NCBI GenBank assembly: GCA_910575055.1
Contig: CAJTDC010000001.1
Location: forward strand, 609,608 to 673,607
Direction of reading: 5' to 3'
Source of the DNA: Clostridia bacterium
GTDB taxonomy: Bacteria; Bacillota; Clostridia; Lachnospirales; Anaerotignaceae
Length of the DNA stretch: 64,000 bases
Every line of letters starts with the position of its first letter. Within the stretch, counting starts at the first letter, position 1. This document shows positions 36,171 to 46,190 of the stretch, one piece after another. Position numbers and translations under genes: made by a program. Under the pieces are notes generated by a model. It did not search any database, had not been told where the DNA came from, and worked only from the letters and a program-made list of their open reading frames with translations.

Positions 36171-36682
36171 AAAGAAGCCCCCTTTTATTACAACAAATAA
36201 ATTTTATTTTCCAAATTATACCATACAATACTATGTTGACGCTATTTTTTTGAACGCAAAAAATTTGATTTGTTGACAAAAAAACAAAATACACTACCTA
36301 TTTTATTTTTTATTGATAATTACATAAAAAATGTTCATTTTATGCATCAAGTCCTTTTTATACTAAAATGAATTAAAAATTTTGATATCAATAAATTTAG
36401 TTAAAATATAGTATCCTACAATGATGAAAAGTTATTAAGATAAAATGTTTTTTGTGAGAAAAGAAACAAATTGAAGCAACATACTAAAAAACTAGAGCAA
36501 TGAATAAGCAATATAGAAACAAAAATTGATGTTATAGCTGGTGATATTACATTAAATAAAAAAATAATACTATTAAAATAACTTCCATTTTTTATATTTA
36601 TAATTGTTTAAAAAAAGTACAATAATATCAAAACCCCTTCTTATTTAGAAGGGATTTGATTTAATATATCATATGGTATTAT
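36171..36682. other. Gene-free 512-base gap between rsmG and noc
   Basis: No intact gene is visible. A plus-strand frame around 36440-36580 reads KRNKLKQHTKKLEQ, a stop, then ISNIETKIDVIAGDITLNKK and a stop. This looks like a fragment of a small coiled-coil protein. The rest is AT-rich spacer plus the rsmG terminator near 36630. Confidence 0.5.
36630..36658 (-). terminator. Terminator after rsmG
   Basis: Reading leftward, TCCCTTCT and AGAAGGGG form the stem around AAATA, followed by U4. It is 25 bases past the rsmG stop. Confidence 0.75.
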
Positions 36683-37396
36683 TTATTGTATAGGACTTTT
36701 AACTGGTTTTCCTGCTTTTCTAGGATATTTTGCTGGTGTTTGTGCTATTTTTTTAATTAAAACAATTTTATGTTCTAAATCAGTATGAGGTATTTCAATT
36801 TGTTTTATTTCAATCAATTCTCCTCCTAGCAACTGTATTGCTTTTTGAGATTGTTCTACTTCTTTTTGAGCATCTCGTCCTTTGAGTGCAGCAAATATAC
36901 CTCCTACTTTTACAAAAGGCAGACAATACTCCAATAATACATTCATATTTGCTACAGCACGGGAAACACAATAATCATATTGCTGTCTATAGTGATTTTC
37001 TTTTGCAACATATTCTGCTCTTTCGTGAATACAATTTACATTTTGTAAAGAAAGTTGGCTAACTACTTCTTTTAAAAATGTTACTCTTTTTTGAAGAGAG
37101 TCCAAAAGTGTTAAAGAAATAGAAGGACATACAATTTTAATAGGAATACCTGGAAATCCTGCTCCTGTACCTACATCTATTACAGACGCTTGTTCAGGTA
37201 TTGTAATATGAGGTATAACACTAACACAGTCTACAAAATGTTTTAATATCACTTCTCTTTCTTCTGTAATTGCTGTCAAATTTATATTGTTATTCCATTG
37301 TAATAATAATTTTTGATAGAGCATAAATTGTTGTATCTGTATATCATTTAATACAATGCCCATTTTTTCACAACTCTCATATAATAATTTTTCCAA
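36683..37396 (-). CDS. rsmG: 16S rRNA (guanine-N7) methyltransferase
   Basis: It methylates G527 of 16S rRNA; loss gives low-level streptomycin resistance in other bacteria. The 237 residues have the SAM motif VIDVGTGAGFPGIPI, then LLDSLQKRVTFLKEV and the CVSRAVANMNVLLEY region. The start is TTG at 37396, with GGGGG 7 bases upstream. In most relatives it directly follows mnmG; here a decayed surface-protein gene intervenes. Confidence 0.95.
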   Translation of the reverse strand: MEKLLYESCEKMGIVLNDIQIQQFMLYQKLLLQWNNNINLTAITEEREVILKHFVDCVSVIPHITIPEQASVIDVGTGAGFPGIPIKIVCPSISLTLLDSLQKRVTFLKEVVSQLSLQNVNCIHERAEYVAKENHYRQQYDYCVSRAVANMNVLLEYCLPFVKVGGIFAALKGRDAQKEVEQSQKAIQLLGGELIEIKQIEIPHTDLEHKIVLIKKIAQTPAKYPRKAGKPVKSPIQ

Positions 37397-37428
37397 ATGT
37401 TTTCCCCCTTATGTTACAGCATAACATA

Positions 37429-37970
37429 TTAATTATTTGTCTTGATATTTTCAGTAATTGCAGCATTTCCAGAAACATTTAATGCGCCTAAAACAAACAC
37501 ACCACCATATTCTGCTGTATTTTGACTTATAGTACCTCCTGTCATAATAAACGTACTATTTTCTACAAATACACCTCTTTTTTACTTCCAGTAATTTTGC
37601 CGTTGTTTTTACAGTCACACAATATCAATGTTGCACCATTTGTTACAGAAACAGCAGCATTTTTATCACTACTAATAATACTATGGCCATTTAAACAAAG
37701 CGTCACTTCTGTATTATTTCCTGTAATAATAACAGAACTAGTATAGTCTTTATTCAAATAATACTTTCCACTATTTTTAATTTCGTTCACACCATATTCT
37801 AAAGCGACATAATCAATATGAATTTTATTATTGTTTTGTTGTGATTGTATGTGATGCTGTTGTTGTATCCATATTTGCTGCTGTGCAAAAACTATTGTAG
37901 TAAATGATAATGTAAGCATACAAACTATAATAATATTTAACAACAAAATTTGTTTTGTTTCTTTATTCAT
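37429..37970 (-). pseudogene. Frameshifted and truncated beta-helix surface protein
   Basis: From the ATG at 37970 (GGAAGTG upstream) it encodes a signal peptide (KQILLLNIIIVCMLTLSFTT ... VFAQ), a Q/H-rich linker, and the start of a right-handed beta-helix (GKYYLNKDYTSS, TLCLNGHSI, NGATLILCDC). The frame ends at 37563. Adding one base in the T6/A6 run at 37578-37583 restores KRGVFVENSTFIMTGGTISQN, AEYGGVFVLGALNVSGNAAITEN and a stop at 37429, clearly the continuation. Related cell-surface proteins carry many more such repeats and anchoring domains, so it is both frameshifted and truncated. Confidence 0.8.
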
Positions 37971-38044
37971 TTTGACACTTCCTATTATCAAAAATCAAAA
38001 AATATATAATTTTTGATATTTTGCAGTAAAAGCTCTTTTTTATA

Positions 38045-39940
38045 TTAAACACTTTCTGTTTTTTGTCTTTTATTTTGTTCCATATAAATCAAAAGTACTG
38101 AAATATCCGCTGGAGAAACTCCTGTAATACGAGAAGCGTGTCCTATTGAAATGGGTCTGATGTCATTTAATTTTTGCTGTGCTTCAATTCTCAATCCTTT
38201 TATAGTAGTGTAATCTATATTTTCAGGCAGCTTTTTATTTTCCATTTTTTGAAACTGTTCCACTTGTTTCATTTGCTGTTTAATATATCCTTCATATTTG
38301 ATTTGTATATTAACTTGTTGTTTTATTTCAAAAGGTAGTTCAGGGCGTTGTATATCCAATACAGACAATTTTTCATAATCTAATTCAGGACGTTTTATGA
38401 GTTCTGAAAGCCTTACTCCTGTATGAATTTCTGTGCTGTGATATTTTTCAAGCAACTGCTGCACTTGTTTAGAAGGTGCTACTATAATAGAAGAAACTCT
38501 TTTGATTTCATTTGCAATTTCTTTTTGTTTTTTTAAAAGTACATCATATCTTTTTTGTGAAATCAAACCTAATTCATATCCTAAAGGTGTCAATCTTTGG
38601 TCAGCATTGTCTTGTCTTAGCAACAGCCTATATTCTGCACGTGATGTCATCATTCTATATGGCTCTTTTGTACCTTTTGTAACCAAATCATCTATCAATA
38701 CTCCTATATAAGCATCTGAACGCTTTAATATCAATGATGGTTCTTTTTTAATATACTTTACTGCATTAATACCTGCAATTAAACCTTGCGCAGCTGCTTC
38801 TTCATAACCAGAACTGCCATTTAACTGCCCAGCACTAAACAATCCCTTTATATTTTTAAATTCTAAACTGATTTTTAATTGTGTTGCATCAATACAATCA
38901 TATTCTATGGCATAAGCATTTCTAGTGATTTGACAGTTTTCAAGCCCTGCTATTGTTCTGTACATAGCAACTTGTACATCTTCTGGCAAAGAAGAAGACA
39001 TTCCTTGTATATACATTTCTTCTGTATTTTCTCCTTCTGGTTCTATAAAAAGCTGGTGTCTTTGTTTATCTGCAAAACGAACTACTTTGTCTTCTATAGA
39101 AGGACAATATCTAGGGCCAGTACCTTCAATTACACCAGAATACAGTGGAGAACGATGTAAATTTTGTTTTATAATATTGTGTGTTTGTTCATTGGTATAT
39201 GTCAGCCAGCAAAGCACTTGTTCTCTTTTTATGTCTTCAGGTGTATTTTCAAATGAAAAAGGTACAATATTTTCATCTCCATATTGTGGCTGCATTTTTG
39301 AAAAATCTATAGAATTTTTATTCATACGTGCAGGTGTACCTGTTTTAAAACGATATAAACGAATACCTAAATCTTTTAAACATTGACTGAGTTTTGTAGC
39401 TGCCATTAAATGATTTGGACCACATTCTGTAATAACATCACCATATAAACAACGTGCTTTTAAATATGTTCCTGTACAAAGAACAACCGCTTTACATTCA
39501 TATATGGTATTGCCATTTGTTTTCACGCCTTTTATAGCACCATTTTCTATCAATAAATCCACAATTTCGTACTGTCTAATTTGTAAATTAGGCGTTTTTT
39601 CTAATGTATGTTTCATTTCTGATTGATAACGCACTTTGTCTGCCTGTGCTCTTAAAGAATATACAGCAGGGCCTTTTGCTGTATTTAGCATTTTTGTTTG
39701 AATATATGTTTTATCAATATTTTTACCCATTTCACCGCCAAGTGCATCAATTTCTTTTACAATATGTCCTTTGGAACTTCCTCCAATACTAGGGTTACAA
39801 GGCATCATAGCAATACTGTCTAAACTAATTGCAAACAATACTGTTTTCATCCCCATGCGTGCTGCTGCAAGTGCTGCCTCACAGCCTGCGTGTCCTCCGC
39901 CTACCACTACTACATCAAATTCATCTATTATATAGGACAA
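38045..39940 (-). CDS. mnmG: tRNA U34 carboxymethylaminomethyl synthesis protein MnmG (GidA)
   Basis: The FAD-dependent partner of MnmE in modifying wobble uridine of certain tRNAs. The 631 residues start [22 protein letters not shown] (FAD site), then [37 protein letters not shown], and end with the C-terminal helical domain ([32 protein letters not shown]). The start is TTG at 39940 with AGGAGG 7 bases upstream. It follows mnmE by 16 bases. Confidence 0.96.
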   Translation of the reverse strand: MSYIIDEFDVVVVGGGHAGCEAALAAARMGMKTVLFAISLDSIAMMPCNPSIGGSSKGHIVKEIDALGGEMGKNIDKTYIQTKMLNTAKGPAVYSLRAQADKVRYQSEMKHTLEKTPNLQIRQYEIVDLLIENGAIKGVKTNGNTIYECKAVVLCTGTYLKARCLYGDVITECGPNHLMAATKLSQCLKDLGIRLYRFKTGTPARMNKNSIDFSKMQPQYGDENIVPFSFENTPEDIKREQVLCWLTYTNEQTHNIIKQNLHRSPLYSGVIEGTGPRYCPSIEDKVVRFADKQRHQLFIEPEGENTEEMYIQGMSSSLPEDVQVAMYRTIAGLENCQITRNAYAIEYDCIDATQLKISLEFKNIKGLFSAGQLNGSSGYEEAAAQGLIAGINAVKYIKKEPSLILKRSDAYIGVLIDDLVTKGTKEPYRMMTSRAEYRLLLRQDNADQRLTPLGYELGLISQKRYDVLLKKQKEIANEIKRVSSIIVAPSKQVQQLLEKYHSTEIHTGVRLSELIKRPELDYEKLSVLDIQRPELPFEIKQQVNIQIKYEGYIKQQMKQVEQFQKMENKKLPENIDYTTIKGLRIEAQQKLNDIRPISIGHASRITGVSPADISVLLIYMEQNKRQKTESV

Positions 39941-39956
39941 TACGATACCTCCTTTA

Positions 39957-41348
39957 TTACTTTCCTAAACAGAATTTTGTAAATATTCTATCTATAATTT
40001 CCTCATCTACTGTATCACCTGTAATTTCTCCTAAAGCCGCATTTGCCTGCTGTAAATCCATAGAAATAAAATCTTCGGGCATATGTGTTGTAATGGTTGT
40101 CAATGCTCTTTGCATTGCTTCTTTTGCTCTATAAAGTGCATTAGTATGACGAACATTTCCTAATATGCCATCATCAGCAGTAATGACTTCTCCATCGAAA
40201 AATAATTTTTTTAATTCTTTCGTGAGTTGTTCTAGACCTTTGTTTTGTTTTACCGATACAGATAGTATTGCAGTATTTTGTATATATTGTTTTAAGCTTT
40301 CTGGTGTTATTTTTTGTTCTAAATCTGATTTATTTAAAAGTATTATTGTTTTTTTATTTTTGATAAAGGAAAGTATTTCTTTATCTTCATTTTCTAAATT
40401 ATGAGAACTATCTAACAAAAGCAATATCAAATCTGCTTTTTCTGCATAACTTTTTGATTTTTCAACACCAATTTTTTCTACAATATCTCCTGTTTGTCGT
40501 ATACCAGCAGTATCTACTATTTTCATAGCAATACCTTCTATATTTACATATTCTTCTACAGTATCTCTTGTTGTGCCTGCAACATCTGTTACAATTGCTC
40601 TTTCTTCTTCTAAAAACCAATTTAATAGTGAAGATTTTCCTACATTCGGCTTTCCTATAATTACTGTTTGTATGCCTTCTCTTATGATTTTTCCTTTGTC
40701 TGCATTTTTTAAAAGCTGTTCCATTTCAGAAATCATTTCTGTTGCTTTTTGTTCCATTTCAGTATAAGTATCTTGTTCTATATCGTGCTCTGGATAATCA
40801 ATTACTGCTTCTATTGATGCAATCATATCTAACAACTTAGAACGCATTTTTGTTACTTTTTGGTGAAGTCTGCCTCCTAATTGATTTACTGCGGATTGTC
40901 TGGATATATCTGTTTTTGACTGTATTAAATCAATTACTGCTTCTGCCTGTGACAAATCAATTCTGCCATTTAAAAAACTTCTTTTTGTAAACTCTCCTGG
41001 CTCAGCTAAACGAGCACCATTATTTAGCACCAATTCTAATATTTTTTGAAGTACAATCATACCTCCATGACAGTTAATTTCTACAATATTTTCTTTGGTA
41101 TATGTGTTTGGTGCTTTCATTACTGTAACTAACACTTCATCAATTACATTACCTGTTTCGCTATCTATAATATGACCATAAGATAATGTATGACTTTTTT
41201 TCTCTAACAAAGAAATATGATTTTTAGATTGAAATAATTTATCCACAATAGAAATACTGTTTTCTCCGCTAATACGTACAATACCTATACCACCTGTACC
41301 ACCTGTAGATATTGCTGCAATAGTATCTTCTAATTCTACCACTTTCAT
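39957..41348 (-). CDS. mnmE: tRNA modification GTPase MnmE (TrmE)
   Basis: The GTPase partner of MnmG. The N-terminal folate-binding domain (about 1-120) has [15 protein letters not shown]. The helical region surrounds a G domain (about 220-375) with [31 protein letters not shown] and LNKSD. The C-terminus ends FCLGK, matching the essential C-[ILV]-G-K formyl-transfer motif. A TTG four codons upstream is possible, but the ATG at 41348 with AAAGGA is preferred. Confidence 0.95.
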   Translation of the reverse strand: MKVVELEDTIAAISTGGTGGIGIVRISGENSISIVDKLFQSKNHISLLEKKSHTLSYGHIIDSETGNVIDEVLVTVMKAPNTYTKENIVEINCHGGMIVLQKILELVLNNGARLAEPGEFTKRSFLNGRIDLSQAEAVIDLIQSKTDISRQSAVNQLGGRLHQKVTKMRSKLLDMIASIEAVIDYPEHDIEQDTYTEMEQKATEMISEMEQLLKNADKGKIIREGIQTVIIGKPNVGKSSLLNWFLEEERAIVTDVAGTTRDTVEEYVNIEGIAMKIVDTAGIRQTGDIVEKIGVEKSKSYAEKADLILLLLDSSHNLENEDKEILSFIKNKKTIILLNKSDLEQKITPESLKQYIQNTAILSVSVKQNKGLEQLTKELKKLFFDGEVITADDGILGNVRHTNALYRAKEAMQRALTTITTHMPEDFISMDLQQANAALGEITGDTVDEEIIDRIFTKFCLGK

Positions 41349-41372
41349 TGTTTTTATCAATCCTTTCTATTG

Positions 41373-41402
41373 AAAAAAACCGATATAGCAATATATCGGT
41401 TT
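41373..41402 (-). terminator. Terminator/attenuator between jag and mnmE
   Basis: An 11-bp stem, AAACCGATATA (41377-41387) with TATATCGGTTT (41392-41402), is followed leftward by a U-run. It splits the rpmH-jag block from mnmE-mnmG. Confidence 0.85.
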
Positions 41403-41411
41403 CCATATTAA

Positions 41412-42029
41412 TTATTTCAATGTAATTACTACATTACGATAAGGTTCTTCCCCTTCACTATATGTTGTTACATAGCGGTCATTTTGCAATGTGGAATGTA
41501 TAATTCTTCTTTCATATGGGTTCATAGGCTCTAAAACAACATTTCTTTTTGTTTGTTTTACTTTTTTTGCTAAATTATAAGCCAAACTTTCTAATGTTTC
41601 TTTTCTTCTTTGTCTATAATTTTCTGTATCCAATAGTATACTTACATAAGGTGAATTTCCTTTATTCACAACAAGGCTAACTAAATATTGTATAGAATCT
41701 AATGTTTGTCCTCTTTTTCCAATCAAAATACCCATTTCATCACCGCTTAATTCAATAGCGAGTTGTTTCTCTTTTAAACTTGTTTCAATAGAAACATTCA
41801 TTTTCATAGCCTGAAACATCTCTTTTAAAAAAGTAACAGCAATTTTTTCTGGATTAAATTTCTTAACAACTTGTATCACAGCATCTTTTGCACCAAACAT
41901 TCCTAAAAATCCTTTTGCGCCTTCGTCAATTATGGTAACTTCTACTTCATCTCTGGAGGCGTGAAGTTCTTTTAGTGCTTCATATAATGCGTCATCAACT
42001 GTTTTTCCGCTTTTTGTTATTTTATCCAT
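41412..42029 (-). CDS. jag: RNA-binding protein Jag/KhpB
   Basis: An RNA-binding protein linked to cell elongation and division. It has the Jag N-terminal domain (about 1-50, KSGKTVDDALYEALKEL, EEGxKGFLGMFG-like), a KH domain around GILIGKRGQTLDSIQYLV, and a C-terminal R3H domain (MNPYERRIIHSTLQ). From the ATG at 42029 it is 205 residues; GGGGAGG lies inside the end of yidC. It overlaps yidC by 8 bases, so the two are coupled. Confidence 0.94.
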   Translation of the reverse strand: MDKITKSGKTVDDALYEALKELHASRDEVEVTIIDEGAKGFLGMFGAKDAVIQVVKKFNPEKIAVTFLKEMFQAMKMNVSIETSLKEKQLAIELSGDEMGILIGKRGQTLDSIQYLVSLVVNKGNSPYVSILLDTENYRQRRKETLESLAYNLAKKVKQTKRNVVLEPMNPYERRIIHSTLQNDRYVTTYSEGEEPYRNVVITLK

Positions 42030-43068
42030 TTTGCTGTGCCTCCCCTTCAAATTTCTTCCTGAAATACTTCTTCAACAATAATTGCTGTACAATAGAAATC
42101 AAATTACTAACCACCCAATAAAGCCCCAAAGCGGCTGGTACACTAATTGTCATAACTCCCATCATAATAGGCATAACATAAAGCATTGTATTTGTCATAG
42201 AATTTGTCATAGCCGCTGCTGGGTCGTTAGGGTCTGTTGTGTTATTTGTTAACTGCTGCATAATTTTAGATTGTCCCCACGTTGTAGCTGCTGCCAATAT
42301 AGGTACAAATATACCAGGAAATGACAATCCTGGATTGTTAATTAACGAAATACCTAAAAACATTTCAATTTCACTTTTTTGCTGTAATAAAACCGGTAAA
42401 TTTTGTATATGCTCTCCCAATGTATCTAATACATATGTCCAGTCAGCAGATTTAAAACTATCAATCAGTGCAAAATTTTGTATCATATTTGCATCATAAC
42501 CTGCTTTTGAAAAGCCTTCTAATGCTTTTGTTAACATATCACTTTGCCAAAATTCTAAATATGGCTGGAATACCGCAGTTCTAACTGTTTCTGGTGCACT
42601 ATTTAATACATTTGTAATTTCTGTATAATTTTGTGCAATAACATCTACATATAAATATGCTTGTTGGAAAATATAAAATAACGCATATAATATAGGTAAC
42701 TGTATTAACAAAGGTAAACAGCCACTTAACATACTAATGCCATTTTTTTTCTGAAATTCTTGTAATTCCAAAGCCATTTTTTGTTGTGAAAGCTGATCCT
42801 TTTTATCTTTATATTTTGCTCTAATTTTATTCATTTCTGGCTGTAATTGTTGCAATTTAAATGATGAACGTTGTTGTTTAATCATCAAAGGAAACAATAT
42901 AAATTTCACAATAATCGTAAACAATATAATGGCAATTCCTAAACTACCGTTTGTAGAAATACCATATATAAAATTAAATAAAGCATTATAAATAATACCT
43001 AAAATGTTTGCAATGGCACCAAAAACAAAATTCGGTTTTCTCAGCACCAGCAATACTCCAGTATTCAT
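42022..43068 (-). CDS. yidC: Membrane protein insertase YidC/Oxa1
   Basis: It inserts proteins into the cytoplasmic membrane, alone or with Sec. The 348-residue Gram-positive form has a first helix (NILGIIYNALFNFIYG), the core IAIILFTIIVKFILFPL with the hydrophilic-groove Arg region (KQQRSSFKLQQLQPEMNKIRAKYKD), PLLIQLPILYALF and the last helices (ALGLYWVVSNLISIVQQLLL). Unusually for a Spo/YidC1 type I see no lipobox at the N-terminus. GGAGG precedes the ATG. Confidence 0.95.
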   Translation of the reverse strand: MNTGVLLVLRKPNFVFGAIANILGIIYNALFNFIYGISTNGSLGIAIILFTIIVKFILFPLMIKQQRSSFKLQQLQPEMNKIRAKYKDKKDQLSQQKMALELQEFQKKNGISMLSGCLPLLIQLPILYALFYIFQQAYLYVDVIAQNYTEITNVLNSAPETVRTAVFQPYLEFWQSDMLTKALEGFSKAGYDANMIQNFALIDSFKSADWTYVLDTLGEHIQNLPVLLQQKSEIEMFLGISLINNPGLSFPGIFVPILAAATTWGQSKIMQQLTNNTTDPNDPAAAMTNSMTNTMLYVMPIMMGVMTISVPAALGLYWVVSNLISIVQQLLLKKYFRKKFEGEAQQNG

Positions 43069-43137
43069 AAATAGTTTTTCCTCCTTAATTGAGAAGCAAT
43101 ATAGCGAAAATTACACTTCGAAATAAAGTTTCTAATT

Positions 43138-43377
43138 TCAATTTTTATTCTTTTTTTCTGGAACAGGGTCATATCCTCCCTTATGAAAAGGATGACATTT
43201 TAATATACGTCTAACAGATAAATATATACCTTTCAAAACTCCAAAACGACAAATAGAAATATAAGCATACTCTGAACAAGTAGGGCTAAAACGACAATGA
43301 GCTCCAATATAAGGTGATATAGCCATTTGGTAAAATCTGATAACAATTAAACATAATTTTTGTAGTATATTACTCAT
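43138..43377 (-). CDS. yidD: Membrane protein insertion efficiency factor YidD
   Basis: A 79-residue protein with the full YidD core: [26 protein letters not shown] followed by [18 protein letters not shown]. The three conserved cysteines are present. It overlaps rnpA by 8 bases, the usual arrangement. Confidence 0.96.
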   Translation of the reverse strand: MSNILQKLCLIVIRFYQMAISPYIGAHCRFSPTCSEYAYISICRFGVLKGIYLSVRRILKCHPFHKGGYDPVPEKKNKN

Positions 43378-43738
43378 TTTCCTTTTCCTTTTCTGCTATT
43401 CTTTGCAATAATAAATTATGCTTTTTTAGTAAATGTTTTAAAGAATGGTCTATTTCCTGAAAAGAAGCTCCATTTGCAAAAACACGAGCAATTATTACAA
43501 TATCATATCCTTTTGCAATCTGTTGCTCTCTCAAACGATAACTTTCTCGTATTAATCTTGTTACACGAGAACGCACTACACTTTTTCCTACTTTTTTACT
43601 GACAGAAATACCAATATGGTTAATTTGCTTACCTGTTTTTACAACATACATCACCAAATGACGGTTTGCTAACGACTTGCCTTTGTTATATACATAGCGA
43701 AATTGAAATTTCTTTTTTAAAGATTGTGTCTGCTTCAC
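43370..43738 (-). CDS. rnpA: Ribonuclease P protein component
   Basis: The protein subunit that helps the RNase P RNA mature tRNA 5' ends, 122 residues. Recognisable parts are [20 protein letters not shown], the RNR-type motif [22 protein letters not shown] and the [11 protein letters not shown] strand. It follows rpmH as in nearly all bacteria, with a hairpin between the two. Confidence 0.95.
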   Translation of the reverse strand: MKQTQSLKKKFQFRYVYNKGKSLANRHLVMYVVKTGKQINHIGISVSKKVGKSVVRSRVTRLIRESYRLREQQIAKGYDIVIIARVFANGASFQEIDHSLKHLLKKHNLLLQRIAEKEKENE

Positions 43739-43785
43739 TTTTTTATCTCCTTTGTGAAAAAAAGAATTACGCTACATACAATAAA

Positions 43786-43806
43786 AGGCCACAATTTGCG
43801 GCCTCA
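43786..43806 (-). terminator. Hairpin between rpmH and rnpA
   Basis: Reading leftward, GGCCGC and GTGGCC pair (one G-U) around AAATT and are followed by U4. Partial termination here would favour L34 over RnpA. Confidence 0.6.
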
Positions 43807-43834
43807 TGCTACTGCAGGTAAATTCTAACTAATA

Positions 43835-43969
43835 TTATGCAGATAATACTTTTCTTCCTTTTCTTCTTCTAGCAGCTAATACTCTTCTACCATTTGCTGT
43901 ACTCATTCTTTTTCTAAAGCCATGAACTTTACTTCTTTGTCTTTTTTTTGGCTGAAATGTCATTTTCAT
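43835..43969 (-). CDS. rpmH: 50S ribosomal protein L34
   Basis: A 44-residue basic protein, [18 protein letters not shown] through [18 protein letters not shown], matching L34 along its whole length. AGGAGG lies 10 bases before the ATG. It is first in the leftward block from the origin, behind a strong promoter at 44030-44058. Confidence 0.97.
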   Translation of the reverse strand: MKMTFQPKKRQRSKVHGFRKRMSTANGRRVLAARRRKGRKVLSA

Positions 43970-44029
43970 AGTAACTTGCACCTCCTTTTATTACATACCT
44001 ATCCCTGCACACAGGCAAGCACTGAAAAT

Positions 44030-44058
44030 ATTATATAAAAAAATAGTAATCACGTCAA
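44030..44058 (-). promoter_or_regulatory. rpmH operon promoter
   Basis: Reading leftward: TTGACG (complement of 44053-44058), 17 bases, perfect TATAAT (complement of 44030-44035). It is about 60 bases before the rpmH start. Confidence 0.8.
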
Positions 44059-44294
44059 GAAAAAAATAGCTTTTTTCTATTATAGCAACATTTTTAAACT
44101 TATTAATAATAGTATTCATTACAAAAAAATCATCTGTAAGAATATTTTTAATTTTTTCAATACAAAATTACTATTTTAATAGTTTAATCAAAGTTTTTAT
44201 TAAACTTTTTATATCATTTTTTTGAAGCTTTTTTATTTTTTCAAAATGCTCTACAAAATCTGTTGATAACTTTTTATTCTTTTGATATACTAAG

Positions 44295-44556
44295 TTATCC
44301 ACATTTCCACATTATCCACAACTTATTTTATCCACATTATCCACAGCTAATAAAAAATGTGGATAACTCTGTGGATAACTTACAAGTTATCCACATTTTA
44401 TCCACAACCTTATTTTTATTTATTGATTTTTCAACGTTTATAGCTTGTGGAAAAATATAAACATATTTCTGTGGATAATGTGGATAACTTTTATTTTTTG
44501 TTTATATAAAAAAGTTATCCACATTTTATCCACAATATTTTTACAACTTATCCACA
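44295..44556. other. oriC: oriC, upstream DnaA-box cluster
   Basis: Thirteen perfect copies of TTATCCACA lie on both strands. Forward copies start at 44295, 44312, 44328, 44337, 44387, 44398, 44515, 44526 and 44548; reverse copies start at 44359, 44370, 44470 and 44479. Many are paired 11 or 9 bases apart. Together with the dnaA-dnaN cluster this makes a bipartite origin as in Bacillus. It also covers the dnaA promoter region, so DnaA autoregulation is likely. Confidence 0.96.
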
Positions 44557-44585
44557 ATTATGATACGATTTACAGGGGGAAGACT

Positions 44586-45929
44586 ATGGACGAAATAAAA
44601 CAATACTGGAACAGAGCTTTAAAAATATTAGAAGAAGAAAGTTCTTCTCCTGTTAGTTTTGAAACTTGGATTTTACCTATTGTTCCTTACAAAATTGAAG
44701 AAAACTCTTTTATATTAAAAATAAAAGATGATTTTTATCGTGATATGATACAAAAACGATATTTATCTTTAATTCGTAGTGCTATAAAAACTGCTACAAA
44801 AACAGATTACAAAATTAAAATGATAACAAATGCAGAATTACCTAAAGAACCACTATCTATACCTGAAAATAATATTACAGCTACAACTGAAATGACTTCT
44901 GTTGATAGTAATTTAAATCCTCGCTATATTTTTAGTTCATTTGTAGTAGGAAACAGTAATCGTATGGCACATGCTGCCTCTTTAGCTGTAGCAGAGGCTC
45001 CTGCTGAAGCCTATAATCCTTTATTTTTATATGGAAATTCAGGACTTGGTAAAACACATTTAATGCACTCTATTGCACATTATATTTTAGACAAAAATCC
45101 TTCTACTAAAGTACTATATGTTACAAGTGAAACATTTATGAATGAGTTTATTACTGCTATTCAAAACAATAAAAATGAGGAATTTCGCAATAAGTATCGA
45201 AATATTGATGTTCTATTGATAGATGATATTCAATTTATATCCAAAAAAGAAGGAACACAAGAAGAATTTTTTCATACTTTCAATGCTTTACATGAGTCAA
45301 ACAAACAAATTATTATATCTAGTGATAGACCTCCTAAAGAAATTAAAATATTAGAAGACCGCTTAAGAACACGCTTTGAATGGGGATTAATTGCTGATAT
45401 ACAGGCTCCTGATTATGAAACTCGCATTGCTATATTACGTAAGAAAGTAGACGCAGAACGTCTTCCAGTAGGAAATGATGTTATGGCTTTTATTGCTAAA
45501 AGTATTGTTTCAAATATTAGAGAATTAGAAGGAGCTTTAACACGTATTGTAGCCTATGCTGCATTAACAAACCAAACTGTTTCTATTAAGTTAGCAGAAA
45601 CAGCCTTAAAAGATATTTTTAACGAAAATGCTTCTACACAAATTACGGCAAATTTAATACAGCAAATTGTTGCAAATTACTATAATATTCATGTAGAAGA
45701 CATTCAAGGCAGTAAAAAAACAAAAACAATTGCTTTTCCAAGACAAGTTGCTATGTATCTTTGTCGAAAATTTTTAGATATTTCTTTACCCAAAATAGGA
45801 GAACAATTTGGTGGTCGCGACCATACAACAGTAATTTATGCTGTTTCAAAAATTGAGAAGTCTTTAAAAAAAGATACTCTTTTACAACAAGAAATATTTG
45901 AACTAGAAGAACAAATTAAGGAGTATTAA
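44586..45929 (+). CDS. dnaA: Chromosomal replication initiator DnaA
   Basis: The AAA+ initiator that binds the flanking DnaA boxes. The 447 residues have domain I (KQYWNRALKILEE, SFETWILPI), a short linker, the AAA+ domain with FLYGNSGLGKTHLMHSI, LLIDDIQFI and SSDRPPKEI, and domain IV with the box-binding FPRQVAMYLCRKF and FGGRDHTTVIYAVSKI. The frame is open for 47 codons upstream, but the ATG at 44586 with GGGGGAAG is the start that gives MDEIKQYW. It reads rightward from oriC. Confidence 0.97.
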   Translation: MDEIKQYWNRALKILEEESSSPVSFETWILPIVPYKIEENSFILKIKDDFYRDMIQKRYLSLIRSAIKTATKTDYKIKMITNAELPKEPLSIPENNITATTEMTSVDSNLNPRYIFSSFVVGNSNRMAHAASLAVAEAPAEAYNPLFLYGNSGLGKTHLMHSIAHYILDKNPSTKVLYVTSETFMNEFITAIQNNKNEEFRNKYRNIDVLLIDDIQFISKKEGTQEEFFHTFNALHESNKQIIISSDRPPKEIKILEDRLRTRFEWGLIADIQAPDYETRIAILRKKVDAERLPVGNDVMAFIAKSIVSNIRELEGALTRIVAYAALTNQTVSIKLAETALKDIFNENASTQITANLIQQIVANYYNIHVEDIQGSKKTKTIAFPRQVAMYLCRKFLDISLPKIGEQFGGRDHTTVIYAVSKIEKSLKKDTLLQQEIFELEEQIKEY

Positions 45930-46190
45930 GCTGTGGATAATATTGTGGATAACCCTGTTGATAACTTTTGTTATTTTGTGGATAACTTTGTACTAATTTT
46001 ATATATTATAATACCTGTGGATAACTAGGTGGTTTATCCACAGCTTATCCACAATGTTATCCACAGGCATTTTTATTGTAACTACACGGCTTTCAAGAGT
46101 TATCCACAGTATCCACAGCCCCTACTACTACTACTAATTAATATTAATTATTTATTTATTAAATTTTAAAAAAAGGAGTTGTCCACAATT
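45930..46190. other. oriC: oriC, downstream DnaA boxes and unwinding element
   Basis: Eight perfect boxes: reverse at 45932, 45944, 45977 and 46016; forward at 46034, 46045, 46057 and 46100, plus near-matches at 45957 and 46110. After the last box come a short GC cluster (46118-46122), five CTA triplets (46122-46136) on this strand and an all-A/T stretch to about 46172. This order (box, GC cluster, DnaA-trio, AT-rich DNA) is the basal unwinding layout described for Bacillus subtilis. Strand opening is therefore expected just before dnaN. Confidence 0.93.

Larger units (their letters stand above)
43970..44585. other. rpmH-dnaA intergenic region
   Basis: This 616-base gap holds the rpmH promoter, about 200 bases of AT-rich sequence without clear features, and the upstream DnaA-box cluster of oriC (44295-44556). 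An open frame running in phase into dnaA from 44445 is an artefact of the box repeats. Confidence 0.9.

Noticed and set aside
44445..44585. 47-codon upstream extension of dnaA
   Set aside because: It consists of translated DnaA boxes. The ATG at 44586 has the ribosome-binding site and the normal DnaA N-terminus.
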